NCBI GenBank assembly: GCA_002342685.1
Contig: DDQN01000077.1
Location: 8,268-52,148, forward strand
DNA: 43,881 nucleotides
Direction: 5' to 3'
DNA from: Vibrio sp. UBA2441
Lineage (GTDB): Bacteria; Pseudomonadota; Gammaproteobacteria; Enterobacterales; Vibrionaceae
This document shows, one piece after another, positions 32,224 through 40,964 of the stretch (the first letter of the stretch is position 1; the number at the start of each line of letters is the position of its first letter). The notes below the pieces were generated by a model. That model worked only from the letters and a program-made list of their open reading frames with translations, made no database searches and was not told where the DNA came from. A program made the position numbers and the translations under genes.

Positions 32224-33105
32224 GTGGATAAATTAAAAAGTATGCAAGTATTCGTTCACGTGGTGCAACATGGCAGTTTTTCAAACGCTGCGGTACATTT
32301 TTCAGTTACGTCGACCATGATTGGTAAACACATTAAGTTCCTGGAACAACACCTTGGTACCAAACTACTGAACCGAACCACTCGAAAGCAATCACTAACA
32401 GAAGCAGGACAGGTCTACTATTTGGAATGTAAGCGAATTTTAGATGATATTGCAGAAGCTGAAGATAGTCTTCAAACATTAAATAATAAGCCCAAAGGCA
32501 CGGTACGCATTAATTCTCCAGTCACGTTTGGCAATTTTGTACTTGCGCCGATAATAGCGGATTTTTTACAGCATTATCCGCAGATCAATATCGAACTTAC
32601 ACTCGATAATAGCCTGATTGATCCATTACATGAGCAAGTGGATGTAGTGGTACGTATTGGTGAGCTTACCAGTTCATCGCTTATCGCTCGTCAAATCTCG
32701 CTGTATGAGATGGTCTTTTGTGCCTCGCCTGAATATCTGGCCCATTTCCCGGCCCCCAATTCTTTGAATGACCTGATAACCCACCAGTGTTTAGGGTTCA
32801 GTTATGGTGATATCCAAGCAAATATCGCATTAAGGATTGATACTCTGGCCTTTGATAAACAGCATACTCGGCTAACCTCAAACAGCGGTCAGGCTTTAAA
32901 AGTCGCCGCCCTCAAAGGGGCAGGAATACTGCTGCAACCTCGCCTGTTATTAGATGATGAGTTAATGCGTGGCCATTTAATCGAAATACTGAGCAATAAC
33001 GCGCCAGCGCCAATGCCTGTTAATCTTTTGTATAAGAGCAAAGCTCTGCCACTGAAAACACGCACCTTTATCGAGTTCGTTCTGGCGGCTATGAAAAAGC
33101 AATAA
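32224..33105 (+). CDS. LysR-family transcriptional regulator
   Basis: A 293-residue LysR protein: winged helix MQVFVHVVQHGSFSNAAVHFSVTSTMIGKHIKFLEQHLGTKLLNRTTRKQSLTEAG, then the effector domain. GTG 32224 gives the usual MDKLKSMQVF start. It is divergent from the monooxygenase/oxidoreductase pair and likely controls it and itself. It ends 10 bp before the convergent DUF3179 gene. Confidence 0.92.
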   Translation: MDKLKSMQVFVHVVQHGSFSNAAVHFSVTSTMIGKHIKFLEQHLGTKLLNRTTRKQSLTEAGQVYYLECKRILDDIAEAEDSLQTLNNKPKGTVRINSPVTFGNFVLAPIIADFLQHYPQINIELTLDNSLIDPLHEQVDVVVRIGELTSSSLIARQISLYEMVFCASPEYLAHFPAPNSLNDLITHQCLGFSYGDIQANIALRIDTLAFDKQHTRLTSNSGQALKVAALKGAGILLQPRLLLDDELMRGHLIEILSNNAPAPMPVNLLYKSKALPLKTRTFIEFVLAAMKKQ

Positions 33106-33115
33106 GCGTCTGGCT

Positions 33116-34078
33116 CTATCTTACTTTATACACCTCAGTATCAGGATAAAATGCGTACCAGGCAAACCAGAATAGTAAGGTGGAAGGTAAGACTTTCCCT
33201 TGCTCATCGGTGACCCAAGCCGACTGGTTCTGTTTGTCCCAATGGATCGTAAACAGCTCTCCTTCAATATCATGCTCAAAAAACGCTTGATCGTTTTTCC
33301 GTAACTCAGAGAAAGGGAAAGCTATCACCGATGACTGTCCCTTAAAGCCCAACACCATCTCTTTGGGGTGATAATGTTTGGGTGCCTTATTAGCGACAGG
33401 AAAATAAATAACAGGATTATCACCGTACCCTGCATAGGGGTCACGACTGTAATTTCGACGATAACCCGTATTCGTTGATAACACTAAGCTCTCAGGATGG
33501 CGTTGTGCCCAGTCAGACCAGCGGGTTAACGTTAGCGGGATCTGTTTCAGCTTTGTTCCTGCCAGTTTTCCGGCAATGGATTTACCGTGAATTTGCGACC
33601 ATAGCGATCCTGTCTGTCGGTCATACATCAATACATCAGAGTTGAACAGCAGACCAGACACACCAAAGCTGAGCGACTTATTAGCTATGCTTGGTATCTG
33701 GCTCGTATCAGGCACACTCTCAAATGCCATACCACTGCCACATAACGGACAGTAGCTGATAACAAACGGGATATTGGCTATCTGATCGTTAACCAGTTCA
33801 TGCCAGTTTAAAATGCGTATCGGATAAGCCTTGGTCTGCCCTTGAATCTCTATGCCGAGAATAGGATCATCAGGCTGCAAATAATTGGCTTGTGAAGCAG
33901 GTATTAAGTCCGGAGTAATTAACGCTGGGATCCCATCTCGAGGCGGGCCACCTTTTTGGATCAGATGAAGCGGTACCTGCGCATTATCCAGATTGAAGCC
34001 ATTTAACGATTTGGCATAGAGAGAAAACGGCCAGATTATCAGAACCAATAGCAGCCCATATATATGACGATACTGCAT
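33116..34078 (-). CDS. DUF3179-domain exported protein
   Basis: A 320-residue protein with a signal peptide (HIYGLLLVLIIWPFSLYA) and then a DUF3179 domain over most of its length: AYPIRILNWHELVND, SYCPLCGSGMAFES and DRQTGSLWSQI are typical. The two cysteines of CPLC are reminiscent of metal or disulfide sites, but the function is unknown. ATG 34078 is preferred over 34093, since GGGG lies about 7 nt before it. Confidence 0.82.
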   Translation of the reverse strand: MQYRHIYGLLLVLIIWPFSLYAKSLNGFNLDNAQVPLHLIQKGGPPRDGIPALITPDLIPASQANYLQPDDPILGIEIQGQTKAYPIRILNWHELVNDQIANIPFVISYCPLCGSGMAFESVPDTSQIPSIANKSLSFGVSGLLFNSDVLMYDRQTGSLWSQIHGKSIAGKLAGTKLKQIPLTLTRWSDWAQRHPESLVLSTNTGYRRNYSRDPYAGYGDNPVIYFPVANKAPKHYHPKEMVLGFKGQSSVIAFPFSELRKNDQAFFEHDIEGELFTIHWDKQNQSAWVTDEQGKVLPSTLLFWFAWYAFYPDTEVYKVR

Positions 34079-34267
34079 TCTATCACCCCACATTTTTATC
34101 TTTGCTGTAGTTTATTAGACCTCTAGGGCAATGATTTGCTTTCAGCTGTCGACCAAATATTACAAAGCATTTGCCATAAAAAAAGCCCCGTATAACAGCT
34201 CAGTTAACGTCTTATAATATAGATAGTTCCTACACAGCTTCTTCTACGCCCTCTCTTTTATTAAAAA

Positions 34268-34273
34268 GGATGA
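34268..34273 (+). promoter_or_regulatory. Possible MalT box
   Basis: GGATGA at this position equals the core of the MalT activator site and lies about 60 bp before two maltodextrin-type genes. One six-base match is weak evidence. Confidence 0.2.
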
Positions 34274-34335
34274 TTTGTCACTTTTAATCTTGATTTAGCC
34301 TATGGAAAAACAATAAACAATGACTACCCTACACA

Positions 34336-36111
34336 ATGAAAAAGAAAAATATATATCAGGTTTTCACTAGGTTATTTGGTAATACTAAACAGGCAAATCA
34401 CCCCTGGGGAACCATAGAACAAAACGGCGTCGGCAAGTTTAGTGACTTTACCGAACATGCGCTGAGTGAAATTCACAAACTTGGCATCACTCACGTCTGG
34501 TACACCGGAGTACCTCACCATGCGGTTATCAATGATTATAGTGATTATGGGATTGAGAATGATCACCCAAGCATTGTAAAAGGCCGCGCAGGTTCTCCTT
34601 ACGCGGTTAAAGATTATTATTCGGTCAATCCTGATCTCGCGGATGACCCAGCCAAACGAAATCAGGAATTCTCCGCACTTATTGAACGAACTCATGAGGC
34701 TGGAATGGCCGTTATTATCGATATCGTGCCAAACCATGTTGCCCGTGTTTATAAAGGTCTGAACAACCCTGAAGGGGTAACGGACTTTGGCAGCAATGAC
34801 GACAATACTGTTGAATATCATAAAGACAACAACTTCTACTATATTCCGGGCCTACCTTTTGCGTTACCTAATGAGCTAAGGCAAACGCCTCCGCTTGGCG
34901 GCGACCCCCTTGCTGAAGCCATAGCGCCATACGCAGAATTGCCTGCGAAATGGACTGGCAACGGCTCTCGCTTAGCTAAGCCCAATTATGATGACTGGTA
35001 CGAAACCGTCAAAGTAAATTATGGCGTCAGACCTGACGGAACAAAGGACTTTGACCTGCTTCCAGAGTCTTATCGACATAAGAACCATCAAAATCATTTT
35101 GAATTCTGGCAGGATAAAATCGTGCCTGATTCATGGGTTAAGTTCAGAGATATCGCCCTTTACTGGACTAATCAGGGGGTTGATGGTTTCCGTTATGACA
35201 TGGCTGAAATGGTGCCTGTGGAGTTTTGGAGTTATCTGAACTCCTGGATAAAACAGGCCAACCCGGATGCATTTCTGATGGCTGAAGTCTATCAACCTCA
35301 TCTATATAGGGATTATATTCAACTGGGCAAGATGGATTACCTCTACGATAAGGTGGATCTGTACGATAGTTTGAAAGCGGTTATGCAAGGGAATGGCTCG
35401 ACGAATGAGATTGGCCGAATCGAATATGAGCTAAGAGACATTGAGCATCATATGCTGCACTTTCTTGATAACCATGATGAGCAGCGCATCGCATCTCCTG
35501 AGTTTGCCGGTAACGCCGAAAAAGGCAAACCAGCCATGTTAGTGTCAGCGTGCCTGTCATCTTCACCGACGATGATCTATTTCGGTCAGGAGGTGGGAGA
35601 GTCCGGTGCAGAAATGGGCGGTTTTGGCTCGCCATCTCGCACTTCAATATTTGATTATGTTGGTGTGCCTCACCACCAGCGATGGATGAATGAGGGGCGG
35701 TTTGATGGAGCGCTTTTGTCTAAAGCAGAGAAGTCACTGCGTGCCTTTTATAAAAAACTGCTAAACCTGACATTAAACAGTTCGGCTCTGACAGGTGAGT
35801 ACCACGATCTTTATGCGGCAAATTACGAAAACTTTGCTCAAATGCAACATTCTTTATTTGCTTTCTCTCGCTACGATGCGAAGGAAAAGCTCATTTTTGT
35901 CGCCAATTTTAGTGACTATCAAAGCACTACAATCGACTTGAATATTCCTTCTGAATTGATCACTCAATGGCAACTTCCCGATGGTCAATATTCTGTCATA
36001 GATAAGCTCAATGAACAGAGTTTCACCTTATATATAACAAACTTACAGGGGCGAATCTCTATGGATTTACCTCCTCTAGCAAGCCTGTTTCTTACCGTTG
36101 AAGAGAACTAA
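34336..36111 (+). CDS. GH13-family alpha-amylase, cytosolic
   Basis: A 591-residue glycoside hydrolase with no signal peptide. The GH13 motifs are IDIVPNHV (region I), GFRYDMAEM with nucleophile D288, LMAEVYQP with acid/base E317, and FLDNHDEQR with D381. The N-terminal NIYQVFTRLFGN and the HVWYTGVPHH stretch suggest an amylase subclass acting on linear alpha-glucans, probably maltodextrins. It is 3 bp before malZ, so the two should act together on intracellular maltodextrins. Its exact specificity is not readable. Confidence 0.88.
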   Translation: MKKKNIYQVFTRLFGNTKQANHPWGTIEQNGVGKFSDFTEHALSEIHKLGITHVWYTGVPHHAVINDYSDYGIENDHPSIVKGRAGSPYAVKDYYSVNPDLADDPAKRNQEFSALIERTHEAGMAVIIDIVPNHVARVYKGLNNPEGVTDFGSNDDNTVEYHKDNNFYYIPGLPFALPNELRQTPPLGGDPLAEAIAPYAELPAKWTGNGSRLAKPNYDDWYETVKVNYGVRPDGTKDFDLLPESYRHKNHQNHFEFWQDKIVPDSWVKFRDIALYWTNQGVDGFRYDMAEMVPVEFWSYLNSWIKQANPDAFLMAEVYQPHLYRDYIQLGKMDYLYDKVDLYDSLKAVMQGNGSTNEIGRIEYELRDIEHHMLHFLDNHDEQRIASPEFAGNAEKGKPAMLVSACLSSSPTMIYFGQEVGESGAEMGGFGSPSRTSIFDYVGVPHHQRWMNEGRFDGALLSKAEKSLRAFYKKLLNLTLNSSALTGEYHDLYAANYENFAQMQHSLFAFSRYDAKEKLIFVANFSDYQSTTIDLNIPSELITQWQLPDGQYSVIDKLNEQSFTLYITNLQGRISMDLPPLASLFLTVEEN

Positions 36112-36114
36112 TTT

Positions 36115-37956
36115 ATGTCACTGCCTTTTATTTATCACGGTCAGTCTTCCGACTGGCTCACACGTAAAGACAACACGTTAACGGTCAAACTCGCGACAGA
36201 AAAAGCCTATTCATTTAACAAGGTGCTGGTTCGCCATGAGCCGGACAACGAAGAGTATCTGGTTGATATGACATGGCAGGGTGATACTGAGCAACTCGAC
36301 TTCTGGCAAGCAAGCTTTGATCTTAACCAGGACAGAGACACCACCCACTACGTATTTAAACTGCTTACCGGTAAAGGACAATTCTGGCTCGATGCCAAGG
36401 GAGTGAGTAAACGCATCCCTGCCAAAGAACTGCACTTCAAATTTAATGCCGCTCACCAGCCTCCGGAGTGGATCAGTGAACAAGTGTTTTACCAGATCTT
36501 CCCTGATCGATTTTGCAACGGCAAACCAGAAATCAGCGTCACCAGTGGTGAATATAAGGTCTCTGGTGGTGCGAAGAAGGTTATCGCTAAACAATGGGGA
36601 GAGCCGGTCGATACTCACGGAAAAACCAGCAGCTGCGAGTTTTATGGTGGCGATCTTTATGGTATTGAAAACAAACTGGATTACTTACAAGATCTAGGGG
36701 TCACGGCACTATACCTTAACCCTATCTTTAGCGCGCCAAGCAACCACAAATACGATACGTCAGATTATCTGAATGTCGATCCGCATCTAGGTACTAACCA
36801 ACATTTTTCCAAGCTATGTAAAGACCTTCATCAGCGTGACATGAAGATAATGCTGGATGCCGTATTTAACCATACTTCAACAGAGCATCATTGGTTTAAC
36901 TTGCAGGGATTACACAAAACAAACGGAGCTTTCCAGTCACCAAATTCTCCTTACCGAGACTACTATTTCTTTGCTGGCGACAGCCAAAATTATATCGGAT
37001 GGAAAGGCATAAGTTCACTGCCTGTACTTAATTTTGAAAATCAGGCCGTACGTGATTACATCTATCAAAGCGATGACGCGATAATTAAACACTGGCTGAA
37101 GCCTCCCTATTCTATTGACGCCTGGCGCTTTGATGTTATTCATATGCTCGGCGACGGTGAAGGTGCAAAGAATAATGCTCATTATGTGAAAGCATTCCGT
37201 GAGTCGGCAAAACAGGTGAATCCTGATTGCTATGTGCTGGGAGAGCATTTCTTTGAGGCAACTCAATGGCTGCAAGGTGATCAGGAAGACGGCGCAATGA
37301 ACTACTACGGTTTTGCCCATCCCGTTCGTTCCTTGCTTGCCAAACTTGATATTGCCTTTGATCCTATAGAGCTTAACATCAATGAGTTTCTAGATTGGCA
37401 GGCTGAAGCAAGAGCCAAAATTCCCTGGGGGAATCAACTATCACAATTAAACCAACTTGATAGCCACGATACGGCACGTTTTATGGAACTGGTAAAACAT
37501 GACCCAAGGTTGTTCAAACTCGCGGCTACGCTACTGTTTAGTTATGTGGGCACACCTTGCATTTATTATGGCACTGAGTTGGGTATGCTTGGCAGTCACG
37601 ACCCAGATAACCGCCGCTGTATGCCGTGGGAACAAGTTGAGACGTCAGCGTATCTGCCGTTGTTTAAACTGCTTATCGAACTTCGTGTGTCACAGCCCGC
37701 CCTGAAAAAAGGGGATTACATTCCGCTCTATCATGATGAACAGTGCTTTGTTTTTGCTCGCCAATATCAAGGAAATACTGTCATTGCGGCTTTCAATATT
37801 AGTGACCATGGAAAGACGGTTGATATCCCAGTTTGGCGTTTAGGCGAGCATAATGGCACTTATCATTCGATGTCAGGTAAACAGTCGCTGGCTGCTAACA
37901 AAGGTATGCTTAACTTGTACTTGGAGCCTGTATCTGGAAGCATTTTCCATAACTAA
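36115..37956 (+). CDS. malZ: Maltodextrin glucosidase
   Basis: A 613-residue cytosolic GH13 enzyme close to E. coli MalZ (604). An N-terminal domain of about 110 residues precedes WISEQVFYQIFPDRFCNG. Catalytic residues are D340 in AWRFDVIHM, E377 in LGEHFFEATQWLQGD and D452 in LDSHDTARF; GTPCIYYGTELG follows. MalZ releases glucose from the reducing end of maltodextrins. It lies 3 bp after the amylase gene and ends the operon before a perfect terminator. Confidence 0.92.
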   Translation: MSLPFIYHGQSSDWLTRKDNTLTVKLATEKAYSFNKVLVRHEPDNEEYLVDMTWQGDTEQLDFWQASFDLNQDRDTTHYVFKLLTGKGQFWLDAKGVSKRIPAKELHFKFNAAHQPPEWISEQVFYQIFPDRFCNGKPEISVTSGEYKVSGGAKKVIAKQWGEPVDTHGKTSSCEFYGGDLYGIENKLDYLQDLGVTALYLNPIFSAPSNHKYDTSDYLNVDPHLGTNQHFSKLCKDLHQRDMKIMLDAVFNHTSTEHHWFNLQGLHKTNGAFQSPNSPYRDYYFFAGDSQNYIGWKGISSLPVLNFENQAVRDYIYQSDDAIIKHWLKPPYSIDAWRFDVIHMLGDGEGAKNNAHYVKAFRESAKQVNPDCYVLGEHFFEATQWLQGDQEDGAMNYYGFAHPVRSLLAKLDIAFDPIELNINEFLDWQAEARAKIPWGNQLSQLNQLDSHDTARFMELVKHDPRLFKLAATLLFSYVGTPCIYYGTELGMLGSHDPDNRRCMPWEQVETSAYLPLFKLLIELRVSQPALKKGDYIPLYHDEQCFVFARQYQGNTVIAAFNISDHGKTVDIPVWRLGEHNGTYHSMSGKQSLAANKGMLNLYLEPVSGSIFHN

Positions 37957-37990
37957 TTGAGTAAGCTCTCTTCATTCAGGTTTATCAAAC

Positions 37991-38021
37991 AAAACGGCGC
38001 TAATTTTCTTAGCGCCGTTTT
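37991..38021. terminator. Strong terminator after malZ
   Basis: AAAACGGCGCTAA (37991-38003) pairs perfectly with TTAGCGCCGTTTT (38009-38021), with a 5-nt loop and T and A tails on either side. It can work in both directions and lies between the malZ gene and the convergent DUF4386-like gene. Confidence 0.92.
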
Positions 38022-38189
38022 AAATCAGATAATATCGAAGTAGGTCAGGTTATGCTTTATACCAAGCTAAGTAAGTTTGTGTTCTGTATGGATATGGTTC
38101 CGCAAACCGCTCAAAACATCCCTGTTCGCTTAGAAATGTGCGTCCATGCACATTTATGTTTGCTCCACCACACCCAAATATCTGATCAG

Positions 38190-38870
38190 TTAATTTTCCA
38201 GAATGGTATTACATCCGGCTGGCACCTCACGCTCTGGCTCTGTCAGCAAGATCAACGCCAGCCATGCAAACCATAGTATCTGACTAAGGCCAAATACTGC
38301 TGTCAGTATTTCAACAGGATAAGCCGTACAAACACCAGCAAGCCCTACAAATATTCCAAGATAATTAAGCTTGTTTGAGAGAGCATTACTTTTAAGAGCA
38401 GCGATACTTAATAATAGAACCCACAGACCGCCAACAATCTCGTTTCCACCACCGAGTCCTTCCGTAATTGTTCTTACGGTCAGCCAGAGTGACAACGCTT
38501 GTTCTGGTTGCTCTAGAGATAGTTCAATCACAGCCCCTATCCCTATGTTTTTTATCATTCCACTGGCTATAACCATTCCTGCCCATAGTAAGCCAAATAC
38601 GGACGCAATCTGCATAACAGCGGCATCCCCACTTTTTATACGCTGATGAAGCGCAAGCACAAGAACAACCAAAACAGTGCCAAAAACAACATAAGTAAAA
38701 AAGTTCATCATCATTAAACTCGTCTGGTTTTCCTTTAAAAATGCAAGTGTCTGCAGCACGCCTGCTTGTGATGGAAACTCCCAAAAAACGCCAAAAAAAA
38801 TAAAAGCCGATACGTAAATAGTCGCCTCTAACAGAGCTACAATACCACCCATTTTTTGAAGATTATTCAC
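38190..38870 (-). CDS. DUF4386-like membrane protein
   Basis: A 226-residue protein with about six membrane segments (e.g. FFTYVVFGTVLVVLVLALHQRI and IVGGLWVLLLSIAAL). It resembles DUF4386 proteins, a group without known biochemical activity. It starts 245 bp from a divergent AraC-family gene that may control it. Confidence 0.6.
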   Translation of the reverse strand: MNNLQKMGGIVALLEATIYVSAFIFFGVFWEFPSQAGVLQTLAFLKENQTSLMMMNFFTYVVFGTVLVVLVLALHQRIKSGDAAVMQIASVFGLLWAGMVIASGMIKNIGIGAVIELSLEQPEQALSLWLTVRTITEGLGGGNEIVGGLWVLLLSIAALKSNALSNKLNYLGIFVGLAGVCTAYPVEILTAVFGLSQILWFAWLALILLTEPEREVPAGCNTILEN

Positions 38871-39115
38871 TATTAATTACCCTTATGTACGGTGAAGTTT
38901 TGACATTCAAAAGGGCGAATAAAAGCCATAACTTGCTTTAGTCTGACCCCTGAAACTCATATTTCTCTGCCATTGTCATTCTCCAGAGACTGAGTCTAAT
39001 TCTCGCTGTTACAAGAGGTTGTGTCGTCCGAGACTATAAGGACGGACACTATTTTGTATTTAAATCGAACAAGAGACGGTACAATTCCATACAAACCAAA
39101 ATATTAAAGAGAGGA

Positions 39116-40300
39116 ATGGTCTTGGAAGATCTTGTAGTGCTAGCGATTACAATGATAACTCTTGGGCAAATTGGTTTTTGTCTTCCTCAACTATTGCTAC
39201 GTGCATCCCGTATCCAGACCTATTTACCACTGGCAATTTTCTTTGTAGCGAATGGCATCATCGCATTAGGTCCGTTAATATTTTTACTCTTTCCGACATG
39301 GGACAAAATTTACATCGCTGCCATTTTTCCGGCATGGCTTCTTCTTGCGCCTTCGCTTTGGTTATATGTTGAAGGACTCACATCAAACATCCCCTGGCAC
39401 ATACAACCTAAACACATTGTTCATCTCGTCCCCTTCATATTAGGGTTGATTGTCGCCGGGTTACTCAGTCATTTACCGTTGGAAATTCATCGTAGTATCT
39501 TTCATGATGGCGCGGATATTGACAGTGGATTTCCGTTGGTTGTGGTCGTCAGTATGTTTTTGGCAATGCTACTTTGGGCTGTGCAGTCAGGGTTCTATGT
39601 TGCCCGGATAGTCATTCATCTGTCTAAATATAGAAAGCAACTCAAAGAATTATTTGCAAGTAATGAGCAGCGAGAACTAGGTTGGTTAAGTTGGGTATTA
39701 ATGATTATCGCTGGTACCTGGCTCTTTGCATTTACCAGTTTGGTATCTACATTAGTACGAGATAATGCGTTGTTTGGTTACCGACTGGGTTCAACACTAA
39801 TGATGGTGCTGGTTTGGACTTTGGCCTATTGGGGGCTGCGACAAAAACCAGGCTTTGAAGGGCGGTATACAGGGGATGAAATAGATCTATCCACCTCTGC
39901 TCGCTACGTTTCAACAATGGATAATAAATACCAACGCTCAGCCCTTGGCAAAGAGCAGGCTCAACGAATTGCAGACAAAATTAACGCAGCTATGGAACTG
40001 GAACAATTACATTTGGACTCCAGCCTGTCATTACATAAACTTGCTCAACATGTTGCTATATCCCCCAACTATATTTCCCAAACCCTAAATGAAACGATGG
40101 AAACCAACTTTTTCGATTTCGTCAATAAATGGCGAATTGAGTCCGCCAAACCTAAAATAATCGCCAATGAAGATACTGTATTGAATATCGCCCTTGAAGT
40201 AGGTTTTAATGCCCGCTCTTCTTTTTATAAGGTATTCAAAAAGGAAACTGGCCAAACCCCTACCGAATACCGTAACTCTCACCGAACTCACTCTTCTTGA
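39116..40300 (+). CDS. Membrane-anchored AraC-family regulator
   Basis: A 394-residue protein with a membrane domain of about seven segments (residues 1-235) and a C-terminal AraC helix-turn-helix pair (about 290-390: LHKLAQHVAISPNYISQTLNETMETNFFDFVNKWRIE and VLNIALEVGFNARSSFYKVFKKETGQTPTEYR). Such proteins sense extracellular or membrane signals and control adjacent genes. ATG 39116 is only one base after AGAGG; TTG 39122 has better spacing. It is divergent from the DUF4386-like gene. Confidence 0.88.
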   Translation: MVLEDLVVLAITMITLGQIGFCLPQLLLRASRIQTYLPLAIFFVANGIIALGPLIFLLFPTWDKIYIAAIFPAWLLLAPSLWLYVEGLTSNIPWHIQPKHIVHLVPFILGLIVAGLLSHLPLEIHRSIFHDGADIDSGFPLVVVVSMFLAMLLWAVQSGFYVARIVIHLSKYRKQLKELFASNEQRELGWLSWVLMIIAGTWLFAFTSLVSTLVRDNALFGYRLGSTLMMVLVWTLAYWGLRQKPGFEGRYTGDEIDLSTSARYVSTMDNKYQRSALGKEQAQRIADKINAAMELEQLHLDSSLSLHKLAQHVAISPNYISQTLNETMETNFFDFVNKWRIESAKPKIIANEDTVLNIALEVGFNARSSFYKVFKKETGQTPTEYRNSHRTHSS

Positions 40301-40348
40301 GAAACAACGATTGCAGAGTGATTAAGGTTTATCTGCAAAAATTCTGAC

Positions 40349-40714
40349 CTAATCAAACTGACAGCCTTTTTCCGTCACCAGCGCCTCTAACGCTTCCTTT
40401 TCACCTAAGGCGGCCTCGAACTGCTCCTTCGTTTCGCCATTTCCGTTCAACCAAAAATACGGCACGCCATACATCATCCAACCCCAGGCAATAAGGGTTT
40501 CGTCTGACTCTGCATTTTCATTTTGAACTTGTGCCAGTTGTTTAATTTTTTTTTGCAAAGAAAGCATTTTCAGTGATAACTGATGGCATGAAAAGGTCTC
40601 TAACTCTGTGACTCTTTCTACGCTGGGTGAAACCGGCTTCAGGTGTTCGGTTTTACTTGCACAACCGAACACGCCTAACGTCAATACGATGACGAATACC
40701 ACATTGAATCTCAT
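40349..40714 (-). CDS. Small lipoprotein of unknown function
   Basis: A 121-residue lipoprotein: MRFNVVFVIVLTLGVFGCASK shows a signal peptide and lipobox ending at Cys18. The mature part has a helix rich in L, Q and K (residues 40-65), a WGWMMYGVPYFWLNGNGETKEQF stretch that could contact the membrane, and an acidic helical end. I do not recognise the family. The ATG at 40714 is favoured by GAGAG five nucleotides upstream. Confidence 0.7.
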   Translation of the reverse strand: MRFNVVFVIVLTLGVFGCASKTEHLKPVSPSVERVTELETFSCHQLSLKMLSLQKKIKQLAQVQNENAESDETLIAWGWMMYGVPYFWLNGNGETKEQFEAALGEKEALEALVTEKGCQFD

Positions 40715-40964
40715 CATTACTCTCAAATTACTGTTCAACATATAAGCAACGCTAACCTTAATCACCTGATTTCATAGGATATTTCCCTTGCTCAATTGCT
40801 TTGCTCTACTTGTTGCCTAGAGCAAAGATTCAAAATATGTTGAGCAATCGATCACCTTTTACATATCCCATACCAATAATTGACCCATTAATGATTTATG
40901 CAAGTATAGGTCACGAAAATGTCACACATAACTTCCATAAAATATAATGATAGGAAAACGTAAC

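Noticed and set aside
38052..38276. Plus-strand frame of 74 codons after malZ
   Set aside because: No ribosome binding site or recognisable domain, and it runs into the convergent DUF4386-like gene.
38937..38952. TTAGTCTGACCCCTGA, reminiscent of another transposase-associated repeat
   Set aside because: Only a single short copy; no partner or transposase nearby.
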